From positions 1-32,094 of the forward strand of contig JANOKS010000086.1 in assembly GCA_031419455.1 (NCBI GenBank): 32,094 bases of DNA, given 5' to 3'. Numbering within the stretch: position 1 is the first letter of the stretch; every line of letters starts with the position of its first letter. Origin of the DNA: UBA7672 sp031419455. Lineage in GTDB: Bacteria > Pseudomonadota > Alphaproteobacteria > Caulobacterales > Hyphomonadaceae. The notes below the pieces were generated by a model. The model saw only the letters and a list, made by a program, of their open reading frames with translations. It did not search any database and had not been told where the DNA came from. The position numbers and the translations under genes were made by a program. Positions 7,579-15,060 of the stretch are shown in pieces.

Positions 7579-8117
7579 GCGCCAAGCCGAAACTCATCGT
7601 CGTCGCACAAATAGCGGGCGCATTTGGCGTCAAAGGCGAAGTGCGCGTGCGTTCCTTCACCGACGATCCGGAGGCGTGCTTTGCCTACGGCCCGCTGATG
7701 GATGAAGCCGGCCGCGTCGTGCTGACGCCCGTTCGTCATCGCGCCCTCAACGATCTCTTTGGCGTCACCGCGAAGGAACAGCGCCAGCGCGAGGAATGGG
7801 AAGCCATGCGCGGCGCACTGCTGCACGCCGACCGCGCATCGCTGCCAGCGGCGGAAGAGGGCGAGGTCTATGTCAGCGACCTCATCGGCCTCCGCGTCGT
7901 CCACGTGGACGGACGCGAACTCGGCGCGGTGAGGTCTGTCCAGAATTTCGGCGCCGGCGAATTGATCGAAGTGCAGCCGTCATCTGGAAGCGCCTACCTG
8001 CTGCCGTTCACCGAAGATGTCTTCCCGGAGATGGACATCGCAGCCGGCATTCTGCGCGCATTGCCGGATGAGGCGCTGCTGCCCGAACCTAGCCGCACTG
8101 ACCCGAAGCCCGGTTGA
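7575..8117 (+). CDS. rimM: Ribosome maturation factor RimM
   Basis: 16S rRNA processing factor that binds ribosomal protein S19 and helps mature the 30S head. 180 residues: an N-terminal beta-barrel domain with VVAQIAGAFGVKGEVRVRSFTDDP (about 8-31) and a PRC-barrel domain with VYVSDLIGLRVV, GELIEVQP and LLPFTEDVFPEMD. GTG start, overlapping the GNAT stop. The middle segment after VRHRALNDLFGVTAKEQ is longer and more polar than in the textbook family. Normally trmD and rplS follow; here the next gene is on the opposite strand and overlaps the rimM 3' end by 29 bases. Confidence 0.93.
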   Translation: MSAKPKLIVVAQIAGAFGVKGEVRVRSFTDDPEACFAYGPLMDEAGRVVLTPVRHRALNDLFGVTAKEQRQREEWEAMRGALLHADRASLPAAEEGEVYVSDLIGLRVVHVDGRELGAVRSVQNFGAGELIEVQPSSGSAYLLPFTEDVFPEMDIAAGILRALPDEALLPEPSRTDPKPG

Positions 8118-9750
8118 GCTGGAAGTACAGCGTCGCCGCCTTGTCTTCCGACATTCGCAAGGGCCGGCGCACCGCACCGCGGGCGCCCTTGTCGCGCAGG
8201 CGCACGTTGAGCTCCTGTTCTAGATAGGTCGACAGCTCATCCGGCATCAGCGCCACGTTGAGCGTGTCGTTGAACCGCGTGTCGCGCCACACGACGAGAC
8301 ACGCGCCATTGCTCTGGCGCGGCGGATAGGCGTCGGGCGCCACGGACGCATCGATCACCCGCGCACGGGGAAAAGCCGCGCGGAGATTGCCGGTGAGGTG
8401 CAAGTCAGCGCCGACGATCGTGCCCCCCTGGAAGCCCGCCTCGCGCAACGCTGATGCCCAGGCGGAGATCGGCGTATAGGGCCTGCAGCCGCCTTCCTGG
8501 CATTGCGCGATCTCCAGCTGCGCCTCGACGAAGCGTCCGCCCGCGACCAGCACGATGAACGCCACCACCACCGCGCCAAAGCCGCGGATCGCGACCGGAA
8601 AATCGCCCGCGCGCTTGACGTGCGCGAACAGCCAGATCGGCAGGGCGAACAGCACCGGCATCATCCAGTGCGGCTTGTAGGCCTGCACGCCCAGCAGCAC
8701 GCTGATCATGTAGACCGCGACGCCCATGATGGCCGCCTGCACGAACAGCTTGCGCCAGGCGAGCTCGTGCGGTTCCTCGTCCGTGCTGCGGCGCGGGAAG
8801 ATCGGATAGAGGATCGGCAGCCACAGCGTCCAGAACAGCATCATCCAGAACAGGACGAGCGGCAAGGCGAACTCCAGCAGCGCGCGGCCAAGTTGCGCGG
8901 CGGCGTTCCCCGCCCGCTCCAGCCACGCCCCATCGATCTCCCACGAGGTGATGTATTCGCGCGCCGCATCGCTCACCGAGTCGATGTGCGTTCCGACCCA
9001 GATCACGTAGGGCGCATAGAGCAGGGCTGCGACCAGAACCATCAGGAACAGCCGCCCGAAGCTCAACGCGTCGCGGAAAAACGGCGAGAACATGATCGCC
9101 AGCAGCATCGCAATCGGGAACACGATGAACAGGTGATGCGTCAGCAGGCCAACGCCCATCGCCACGCCGAGATAGAACCAGTCGCTCCACGCCCGCCAGG
9201 TGAGAATCCGGGTGATGGCGTGGAAGCTGAGCGACAGCACGGCCATCAGCGCCACGCCGCTCAGCAGGTCCTCGTGCGCCGACCAGCCGACCTGGAAGGT
9301 GAGCGCCCACGCCGCGAGCGCCGCCGCCGACACCCCCGGCCGGATCAGGATGTTCCGCGCCGAAAGATAGTAGAAGGCCAGCCCGATGAAGAGCAGGACG
9401 TACTTCACGCCAAAGATCACCGGCGGCGACAATCCACCCGCCCGTGTGGCCGCCCAGTAAGCCCATGTCAGCAGAGGAGGTTGGCGGGCTTCGTAGCCGA
9501 ACTGGAACGATTGCGAGAGCAGGAGCTGGTCGGCTTCCTCGACCGTGTAGACCGGCGCCACCAGCACGCGAATGGCCCAATGGATCACGCAGTACAGCAC
9601 GATCATCGAAATGATGGCCGACTTGTCGAGGCGGATGATCGCATCGAGCGAAGAGCGCTGCTCGCGCTCGCCGTTCCGCCGTCCCCGGACCCCGCGGCCT
9701 GACCTGGCCGTTTTCCTGGACTGTTTCGGCTGCCGGATCGGCTGCTTCAC
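8089..9750 (-). CDS. GT39/ArnT-like membrane glycosyltransferase
   Basis: Integral membrane glycosyltransferase of the dolichyl-phosphate-mannose mannosyltransferase clan, which takes a sugar from a polyprenyl-phosphate donor and transfers it on the periplasmic side to lipid or protein. 553 residues with about ten hydrophobic segments, a basic N-terminal tail of roughly 45 residues and a soluble C-terminal domain of about 120. After the first membrane helix comes TVEEADQLLLSQSFQFGYEARQPPLLTW, matching the family's acidic active-site loop (Glu71, Glu72, Asp74). GTG at 9750 is preferred because GGAAGAAG precedes it and it clears the upstream gene; ATG codons at 9837 or 9855 are possible but overlap that gene. 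Probably cotranscribed with the GT2 gene. Confidence 0.8.
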   Translation of the reverse strand: MKQPIRQPKQSRKTARSGRGVRGRRNGEREQRSSLDAIIRLDKSAIISMIVLYCVIHWAIRVLVAPVYTVEEADQLLLSQSFQFGYEARQPPLLTWAYWAATRAGGLSPPVIFGVKYVLLFIGLAFYYLSARNILIRPGVSAAALAAWALTFQVGWSAHEDLLSGVALMAVLSLSFHAITRILTWRAWSDWFYLGVAMGVGLLTHHLFIVFPIAMLLAIMFSPFFRDALSFGRLFLMVLVAALLYAPYVIWVGTHIDSVSDAAREYITSWEIDGAWLERAGNAAAQLGRALLEFALPLVLFWMMLFWTLWLPILYPIFPRRSTDEEPHELAWRKLFVQAAIMGVAVYMISVLLGVQAYKPHWMMPVLFALPIWLFAHVKRAGDFPVAIRGFGAVVVAFIVLVAGGRFVEAQLEIAQCQEGGCRPYTPISAWASALREAGFQGGTIVGADLHLTGNLRAAFPRARVIDASVAPDAYPPRQSNGACLVVWRDTRFNDTLNVALMPDELSTYLEQELNVRLRDKGARGAVRRPLRMSEDKAATLYFQLNRASGQCG

Positions 9751-9793
9751 GCGTCTTCTTCCACTCGACTTGGGCGTGTCCGCGAAGAACCGA

Positions 9794-10564
9794 TCAGCGC
9801 CCGGAGCGCGGATCGTTCCATTCGGCGGCGACGCCATATCCCCCCCGCCGCACAAGCCACATCATGCCGAGCAGGTCTACCAGCCCGGCGCCAAAACGTC
9901 CCAGAAAGCCGTACTTTGATACACCGTGCAGGCGCAGCCGGTCAGCCACGGGCTCTTCCCGCACATCCCATCCCGCCCGCTTGATCAGGGCCGGCAGGAA
10001 ACGGTGCATCGACGCGAAGTAGGGCAGGTCCTGGAACGCCCGCCGCCGGATGAGCTTGAAACCGCACCCGGTATCGGTGGCGTCATCGCGCAGACAGAAG
10101 CGGCGGACACCGTTGGCGATACGCGACTGGAGCCATTTGAAGCCGCTATCATTCCGGCTGGTCCTGCGGCCGCAGATGACGCCCAGCGCCGGATTTTCGT
10201 CCTTTGCCGCCACCTGGTCCCACACCCGGCGGGAATCGGCGGGGTCGTTCTGGCCGTCGCCATCGAGGAGTTGCACCCAGTCGCCCGCGCAATGCCGCAG
10301 GCCGGTGAACAACGCCGCCGATTTTCCGCGGCGCCTGGTATGGGTCAGGATCTTGACGCGGTCCGGGTTGGCCGCCTGCGCCGTGATCAGTTCCGCGGCG
10401 GTGGCGTCGTCCGAGGCGTCGTTGACGCAGACAATCTCGTAATCCACGCCCGCCAGCGCCGCATGCACCTCATCCACCAGCGGCTGGATATTGCCTTCCT
10501 CGTTGAAAAACGGGATCAGCACCGACAGGGCGCGGCGTTGGTGTGTCGGCTCGATTGGCGCCAA
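9794..10564 (-). CDS. GT2 glycosyltransferase, DPM1/ArnC-like
   Basis: Family 2 glycosyltransferase of 256 residues that likely moves a sugar from a nucleotide donor onto polyprenyl phosphate. The GT-A fold is clear: ALSVLIPFFNEEGNI (about 12-26), CVNDASDD (about 46-53), the metal-binding Asp101-Gly-Asp103 in LLDGDGQNDP, and HRFLPALIKRAGW further on. There is no double membrane helix at the C-terminus as in ArnC, only one weak hydrophobic segment. The start appears to be TTG at 10564 with AGGAA eight bases before it. It precedes the GT39 gene in the same direction, so it probably makes the lipid-linked sugar that GT39 uses. Confidence 0.83.
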   Translation of the reverse strand: MAPIEPTHQRRALSVLIPFFNEEGNIQPLVDEVHAALAGVDYEIVCVNDASDDATAAELITAQAANPDRVKILTHTRRRGKSAALFTGLRHCAGDWVQLLDGDGQNDPADSRRVWDQVAAKDENPALGVICGRRTSRNDSGFKWLQSRIANGVRRFCLRDDATDTGCGFKLIRRRAFQDLPYFASMHRFLPALIKRAGWDVREEPVADRLRLHGVSKYGFLGRFGAGLVDLLGMMWLVRRGGYGVAAEWNDPRSGR

Positions 10565-10798
10565 GTCAGCGGTTCCTGCGAAAGCGCGGCCCCGGCCCTG
10601 GAATCCAGCCGGCTTGAAGGTCAGGGACGTCTAGCACATCCACCGCACGCCGGAAGGCGCGGCCCCGTTTCCTCATGTCGCGGGGCGAAACGGGCGGCTG
10701 AGGCTTGCCGCAAGGACAGGACTGCCCCCGATCCCCGGCTCTGCTAGACTATGTCAGGGCAGTCGGCGAAAACCTTCCGTCCAAGGCGAGGATTGACG
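10565..10798. promoter_or_regulatory. Divergent promoter region between GT2 and P450 genes
   Basis: 234 bases without a gene. It contains an inverted repeat, CCCGTTTC at 10664-10671 and GAAACGGG at 10687-10694, which could be an operator or a hairpin, and a block with CTGGAATCCAGCCGG that looks like a worn copy of the dispersed GTCATCC-type repeats. Promoters for both flanking genes must lie here but none is clear-cut. Confidence 0.35.
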
Positions 10799-12097
10799 AT
10801 GGCAGACACGGCGACCACAGCGCCCCCCAGCAAGGCCGGTGCGGAGGCTTTCCGCAAGAACGGTTTGCCGCGCAACGAGAAAGCGCCCAGCGCGTCGGAC
10901 ATTGATCTCGCCACCTTCGACATCACCGATCCCGAATACTGGCGGCAGGAAGCCTACTGGGACTATTTCGCGCGCATGCGGAAGGAAGCCCCCGTCAGCT
11001 ACACGCCGGACAGCCCGTTCGGCCCCTACTGGAACGTCACCACCTACAAGGACATCATGACCGTGGACACCACCCACGGCGTCTTCTCCTCCGAGGGCGG
11101 CATCACCGTCGTCGACCAGGACGAAGACTTCCAGCTGCCGATGTTCATCGCGATGGACCCGCCCAAGCACGACCTGCAGCGCAAGACGGTGCAGTCGATC
11201 GTCGGCCCCGAAAATCTCCGCAGCTTCGAATCGCTGATCCGCAGCCGCACAAAGACGCTGTTCGACGAACTGCCCATCGGCGAGCCGTTCGACTGGGTCG
11301 ACAAGGTCTCGATCGAGCTCACCACCATGATGCTGGCGTCCCTGTTCGACTTCCCGTTCGAGGATCGCCGCAAGCTGACGCGCTGGTCGGACGTTGCAAC
11401 CGGCCGCAACAATCCGGAGATTGTGACCAGCGAGGAACAATGGCGCGGCGAACTGCTGGAATGCCTCGGCTATTTCACGCGGCTGTGGAACGAGCGGGTC
11501 AACGCTGAACCGAAAGGCGACCTCGTCTCCATGCTCGCCCACGGCGAGCACACGCGGAACATGACGCCGCAGGAATATCTCGGCAACCTGATCCTGCTGA
11601 TCGTCGGCGGCAATGACACCACGCGCAACTCGATGACAGGCGGCGTCTACGCCCTCAACAAATGGCCCGAGCAATGGGCGAAGCTGAAGGCCGAGCCTTC
11701 GCTCGTCCCCTCGGCTGTGTCCGAGATCATCCGCTGGCAGACCCCGCTCGCCCACATGCGCCGCACGGCGCTCCAGGACTTCGAGCTCGACGGAAAGACG
11801 ATCCGCAAGGGCGACAAGGTGCTGATGTGGTACGCCTCGGGCAACCGCGATGAAACCCAGTACAACAAGCCCGAGGTGCTCAACATCGAGCGCCCGATGG
11901 TTCGCCGTCACCTGTCATTCGGCTTCGGCATCCACCGCTGCGTCGGCAACCGGCTGGCCGAGCTGCAACTTCAGATCCTGTGGGAAGAAATCCTCGCCCG
12001 CTACGACCGCATCGAGGTGCTGGCGGAACCCGAACGTATCCCGAGCGCGTTCGTGAAGGGCTACGCCGCGATGCAAGTGCGGGTTCATCCGAAGTAG
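10799..12097 (+). CDS. Cytochrome P450, CYP153-like
   Basis: Soluble haem-thiolate monooxygenase of 432 residues. The I-helix oxygen-binding motif is GGNDTTRN (about 270), the ExxR motif is EIIR (309-312), and the haem-binding loop is FGFGIHRCVGNRLAELQ with ligand Cys381. GGNDTTRNSMTGG, FIAMDPPKHDLQRK and the WEEIL helix after the haem loop resemble CYP153, the bacterial terminal alkane/fatty-acid hydroxylases; that subfamily call is from memory of motifs. The start at ATG 10799 has GCGAGG before it; an in-frame ATG at 10751 is less likely. No ferredoxin or ferredoxin reductase is nearby, so electron partners must be encoded elsewhere. Confidence 0.93.
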   Translation: MADTATTAPPSKAGAEAFRKNGLPRNEKAPSASDIDLATFDITDPEYWRQEAYWDYFARMRKEAPVSYTPDSPFGPYWNVTTYKDIMTVDTTHGVFSSEGGITVVDQDEDFQLPMFIAMDPPKHDLQRKTVQSIVGPENLRSFESLIRSRTKTLFDELPIGEPFDWVDKVSIELTTMMLASLFDFPFEDRRKLTRWSDVATGRNNPEIVTSEEQWRGELLECLGYFTRLWNERVNAEPKGDLVSMLAHGEHTRNMTPQEYLGNLILLIVGGNDTTRNSMTGGVYALNKWPEQWAKLKAEPSLVPSAVSEIIRWQTPLAHMRRTALQDFELDGKTIRKGDKVLMWYASGNRDETQYNKPEVLNIERPMVRRHLSFGFGIHRCVGNRLAELQLQILWEEILARYDRIEVLAEPERIPSAFVKGYAAMQVRVHPK

Positions 12098-12123
12098 CGG
12101 AAGCAAGCGTATGCGCTTGGCGA

Positions 12124-12226
12124 TTGTCATCCCGGGCGAGCGTAGCGGAGAGCCGGGACCCATCGATCAATTGTCGGGCTATCTGAATGGGTCCCGGGTC
12201 TCCGCTACGCTCGCCCGGGATGACAA
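12124..12226. repeat. Near-perfect 39-bp inverted repeat, dispersed repeat copy B
   Basis: Left arm starts TTGTCATCCCGGGCGAGC at 12124; the right arm ends with its inverse at 12226. The 39-base arms differ at one position and enclose a 25-base loop. It stands between the convergent P450 and PIG-L genes and would form a very stable hairpin in either transcript, so it probably also terminates both. TGTCATCCCGG-type palindromes of this kind are widespread in alphaproteobacterial genomes. Confidence 0.85.
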
Positions 12227-12262
12227 CCGCGTACTTTGCGCCAGGCTTGCCCAGCCTTACCG

Positions 12263-13186
12263 CTAGGATGGCGACCCACACGCCCCCGTCGCTGGCGTCA
12301 CCCGGAAATAGTTGCGCCCGATCCAGGCGTTGTGGCCATCCTCCCATGTCGCCTTGGCGTGGTTGTCGCTCAGGCCTGACGCCGTCGCCGCCCACGTGCC
12401 GACGTCGATCATGTAGTCTTCGCCGGTCACGTTCACGGGCCTGGTGCGAGTGAAATACTCGATGTGGCGATACACCGGGACGCACGCATGCATCTTCGCC
12501 ACATCCTCCATTGCCTGCGCCGTCGCGCGATGATCCGGGTGATCGCCCGGGTTCATCTTCTCATCGAGTTCAGCGATGTGCAGGGCGAGGCCGGAGCCGG
12601 CAACGCGCTCGGACTCCACGATATCGTTCAGCGTCTCCAGGAGATCGTCCCACCCCTCATAGCGCGCGCTCTGCTCCACCGTGCCGGAGGTCGCCGCTTC
12701 GCCGGAGCGCAGCCTCGTGATCGATTCCGGATGGGGTGTGAACACGCTTCCGTTGACGATGTTGCCGTCCGGCAGGCGCAGGAAATACACGACCGCATTC
12801 GCATAGGCGTAGCGCTGCACGCCATGCCCGCCGCGCATCACCATCGCGCTGTCCATCCTCGCGCCTTTGCCGATTGTCGGATCGGCGGCGTTCGCCATGA
12901 AGCGCACGGCGCGTAGCGCGCCTTCCTCGCGCGCGAGATAGTAGGGCACAGGCTCGCCGCCCGCGCCCGCGCCCGCGTCGCCCGCGGTGACATGGATGAA
13001 CACCGCTTTCTCCTGCGGCTCGTTCATCGCGTGATACGCATCGGGATTCATGAACAGCTGCCAGTCATCCTGATGCGCCACCGCGAACACGCTCACGGTT
13101 GGCGGAGAGGGCGGAGGCGGTCCGGATGGGATCGACGCGCAGCCCGACGCCAGCGCGACAAGTGCAATGGCGGCCAAGAACTTCAT
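12263..13186 (-). CDS. PIG-L deacetylase-like lipoprotein
   Basis: Predicted lipoprotein of 307 residues. MKFLAAIALVALASGC is a lipoprotein signal with acylated Cys16. The body matches the PIG-L/LmbE metal-dependent de-N-acetylase fold: the first motif reads AVAHQDDWQL (His38, Asp40, Asp41) in place of the usual AHPDDE, and the second reads PGDHPDHRAT (His216, His219). The Zn ligands and the general-base Asp are thus kept, while Pro and Glu are changed to Gln and Trp. It likely hydrolyses an N-acyl sugar or similar compound in the periplasm; substrate unknown. ATG at 13186 has GGGGAAA before it. It follows the TIR gene on the same strand after 95 bases. Confidence 0.75.
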   Translation of the reverse strand: MKFLAAIALVALASGCASIPSGPPPPSPPTVSVFAVAHQDDWQLFMNPDAYHAMNEPQEKAVFIHVTAGDAGAGAGGEPVPYYLAREEGALRAVRFMANAADPTIGKGARMDSAMVMRGGHGVQRYAYANAVVYFLRLPDGNIVNGSVFTPHPESITRLRSGEAATSGTVEQSARYEGWDDLLETLNDIVESERVAGSGLALHIAELDEKMNPGDHPDHRATAQAMEDVAKMHACVPVYRHIEYFTRTRPVNVTGEDYMIDVGTWAATASGLSDNHAKATWEDGHNAWIGRNYFRVTPATGACGSPS

Positions 13187-13281
13187 GTCGTTTCCCCGTG
13201 CGTCCTGGCGCGCGATCACGCGCATCACGCCAACCTAGCCATTGCGCGCGGCGCGTACAGCGTCACGCAACGTCAGGGGGA

Positions 13282-15012
13282 TCATTCCGGGCAGGCCGGA
13301 GGCAGCTTCGCGCCGCGTATCGTCCCACGCACCATGTCCAGCAGGTGGCGGAACGAATAGCCATAGCCGCGCCGCCGCCCCGGATTGTCGAAGTCCGGCT
13401 CGGAGCCGATGTGGATCGCGAAAACGTCGCCTGTCGTCAGGTCAAAAACCGGCGAGCCCGCCGAAATGCGATTGTTGGCGTGGGTGTACAGAATGTTCTG
13501 CGCCTCGCGCCTGTCCAGCAACTCGCTGATGTTGATGGCCAGCGCACGCTCCGACGGTCCACCCTCAGCGGGCATGGCGATCCCGAGCATTGCCACGGTC
13601 ACGCTGTCAGCGGCTGCATCGAACGGTGTGCAGTCGATGTCATCTGTGCCAACCGCGCGCCAGCCCGATGGCGGCGACGCCGACAGCCGCCAGACCTCGA
13701 ACGGAAACTCGCCGCCCAGATGTTCCGGTGTGCGCCACAGGCGTTCGACCGCTTCGATCGGCGACGGGGGTGCGGCGCCTTCAGGCGTGAGGGCAGGGAA
13801 GGTCACCAGAATCCGCTCGACGCCATCCTTGGCGCCTCCACTGGTCAGCATCCGCTGCACGCGGCTTTCCTCATCTGCTGACAATGTATCGCCGGGTTGA
13901 ACAGACGCCATCTGCGTCTGCGGACAGCTGTACGGATCGAGGACGCCATCCGTCACCGTCGGCTCGCACGGCGGCTCAGACGTGTCGCCCTGCGCCACAA
14001 GCAAAGGCTGGCCGGCAAGCTCCTCGCTCACCAGCCCGCCTTCAATGATGAACGCAGTCGACGTCAGCAGCCGCCCATCGCCCGTCGCGCGGATCATCCG
14101 CGCGATCGCGCCGGAATAGTTCGCGACCACGGGATACCAGCCCGAATCCACGACATAGTAGCCCGTGTCCGAAGGCGCCGTCCGCAGCCACACTTCGGCG
14201 CCCAGCCGCAGATTGGCAGACGTCACTTCCTGCGTTGCCGCATCAAGCTGGTCGAACGCGGTCTGGATCTGCTGCTCCCCATCGCGGGCCACCGACCACT
14301 GCCAAGCCGCAACCGCCGCCAGCCCCGCGAACACCACGGCCACGACCGACACCACCGTCAGCAATCCCGCCCGCGCACGCTTTGCGCGCCGCTCTGCCTC
14401 CGCGCGCGCATCGGTCGATGCCTTGATGAAATCGGCCTGATTGTCCGTCACCGCTGGCGCCGTGATCGGCTTGGCGTTCAACCATCCGCTCGCAGCATCA
14501 ATGTCGTCCCCACGCAGCAGCATGCCCGCCGGCCTGCCGCGCGCCGCCCAACGCCCCGACAGCTCCGCCAGCCGCGTGTGCTCGCGTATCCAGCCGATAT
14601 CCGTGCGCACGGCAGCCGCCAGCTCCGACAGTCCAGCCACGAACGTGCGCCCTTCGCCGCTGAAGAAGATGTAGTTGAGCCGCTTCAACTCGGGCGGCGC
14701 AGCTACGTCATCCACCGCGCGCCACACGACAGGCAGGATGCGCTTGCGCAGATCCAGCGCCTGCCGGAATTCCTGCCCGCAATTGTCGGACGCCAGACTG
14801 TCGGGAGACACGATGTAGACGATGGAGTCCGCTTCGGAGATGAGCCCTTCGAGCCGCTTCTCCCAGTCCTCGCCCGGCGCGATATCGTGCCGGTCGATGT
14901 AGGGTGCGAACCCGCATGCCGCGAGTCCCAGCACAAGGTCGCTCGCAAACGCCTTGTCGGCGCGCGAATAGGAAACGAACACCTTGATGCGTGACTCGCC
15001 GTCGGCCGCCAT
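13282..15012 (-). CDS. TIR domain - transmembrane helix - trypsin-like (pseudo)protease protein
   Basis: 576-residue protein with three parts. Residues 8-135 are a bacterial TIR domain: KVFVSYSRADKAFASDL, then DIAPGEDWEKRLEGLI and SDSLASDNCGQEF-like sequence with Ser75, Cys78 and Glu81 as S-x-x-C-x-x-E, the catalytic Glu pattern of TIR NADases. Residues 145-205 are the linker usually seen behind such TIRs. Residues 216-238 form one membrane helix. Residues 265-576 resemble a trypsin-like protease: EVWLRTAP, GDGRLLTSTAFIIEGG, LW-RTP and ISAGSPVFD. There the serine of SSGSP is Ala518, and no histidine or aspartate is found where the triad needs them. Shine-Dalgarno GGAGGGG precedes ATG 15012. 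Possible immune effector or stress sensor; function inferred only. Confidence 0.8.
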   Translation of the reverse strand: MAADGESRIKVFVSYSRADKAFASDLVLGLAACGFAPYIDRHDIAPGEDWEKRLEGLISEADSIVYIVSPDSLASDNCGQEFRQALDLRKRILPVVWRAVDDVAAPPELKRLNYIFFSGEGRTFVAGLSELAAAVRTDIGWIREHTRLAELSGRWAARGRPAGMLLRGDDIDAASGWLNAKPITAPAVTDNQADFIKASTDARAEAERRAKRARAGLLTVVSVVAVVFAGLAAVAAWQWSVARDGEQQIQTAFDQLDAATQEVTSANLRLGAEVWLRTAPSDTGYYVVDSGWYPVVANYSGAIARMIRATGDGRLLTSTAFIIEGGLVSEELAGQPLLVAQGDTSEPPCEPTVTDGVLDPYSCPQTQMASVQPGDTLSADEESRVQRMLTSGGAKDGVERILVTFPALTPEGAAPPSPIEAVERLWRTPEHLGGEFPFEVWRLSASPPSGWRAVGTDDIDCTPFDAAADSVTVAMLGIAMPAEGGPSERALAINISELLDRREAQNILYTHANNRISAGSPVFDLTTGDVFAIHIGSEPDFDNPGRRRGYGYSFRHLLDMVRGTIRGAKLPPACPE

Positions 15013-15060
15013 CGACCCCTCCGAGGACGAGGGATGATAGCACGCGAGCGCCTGTGCAGC

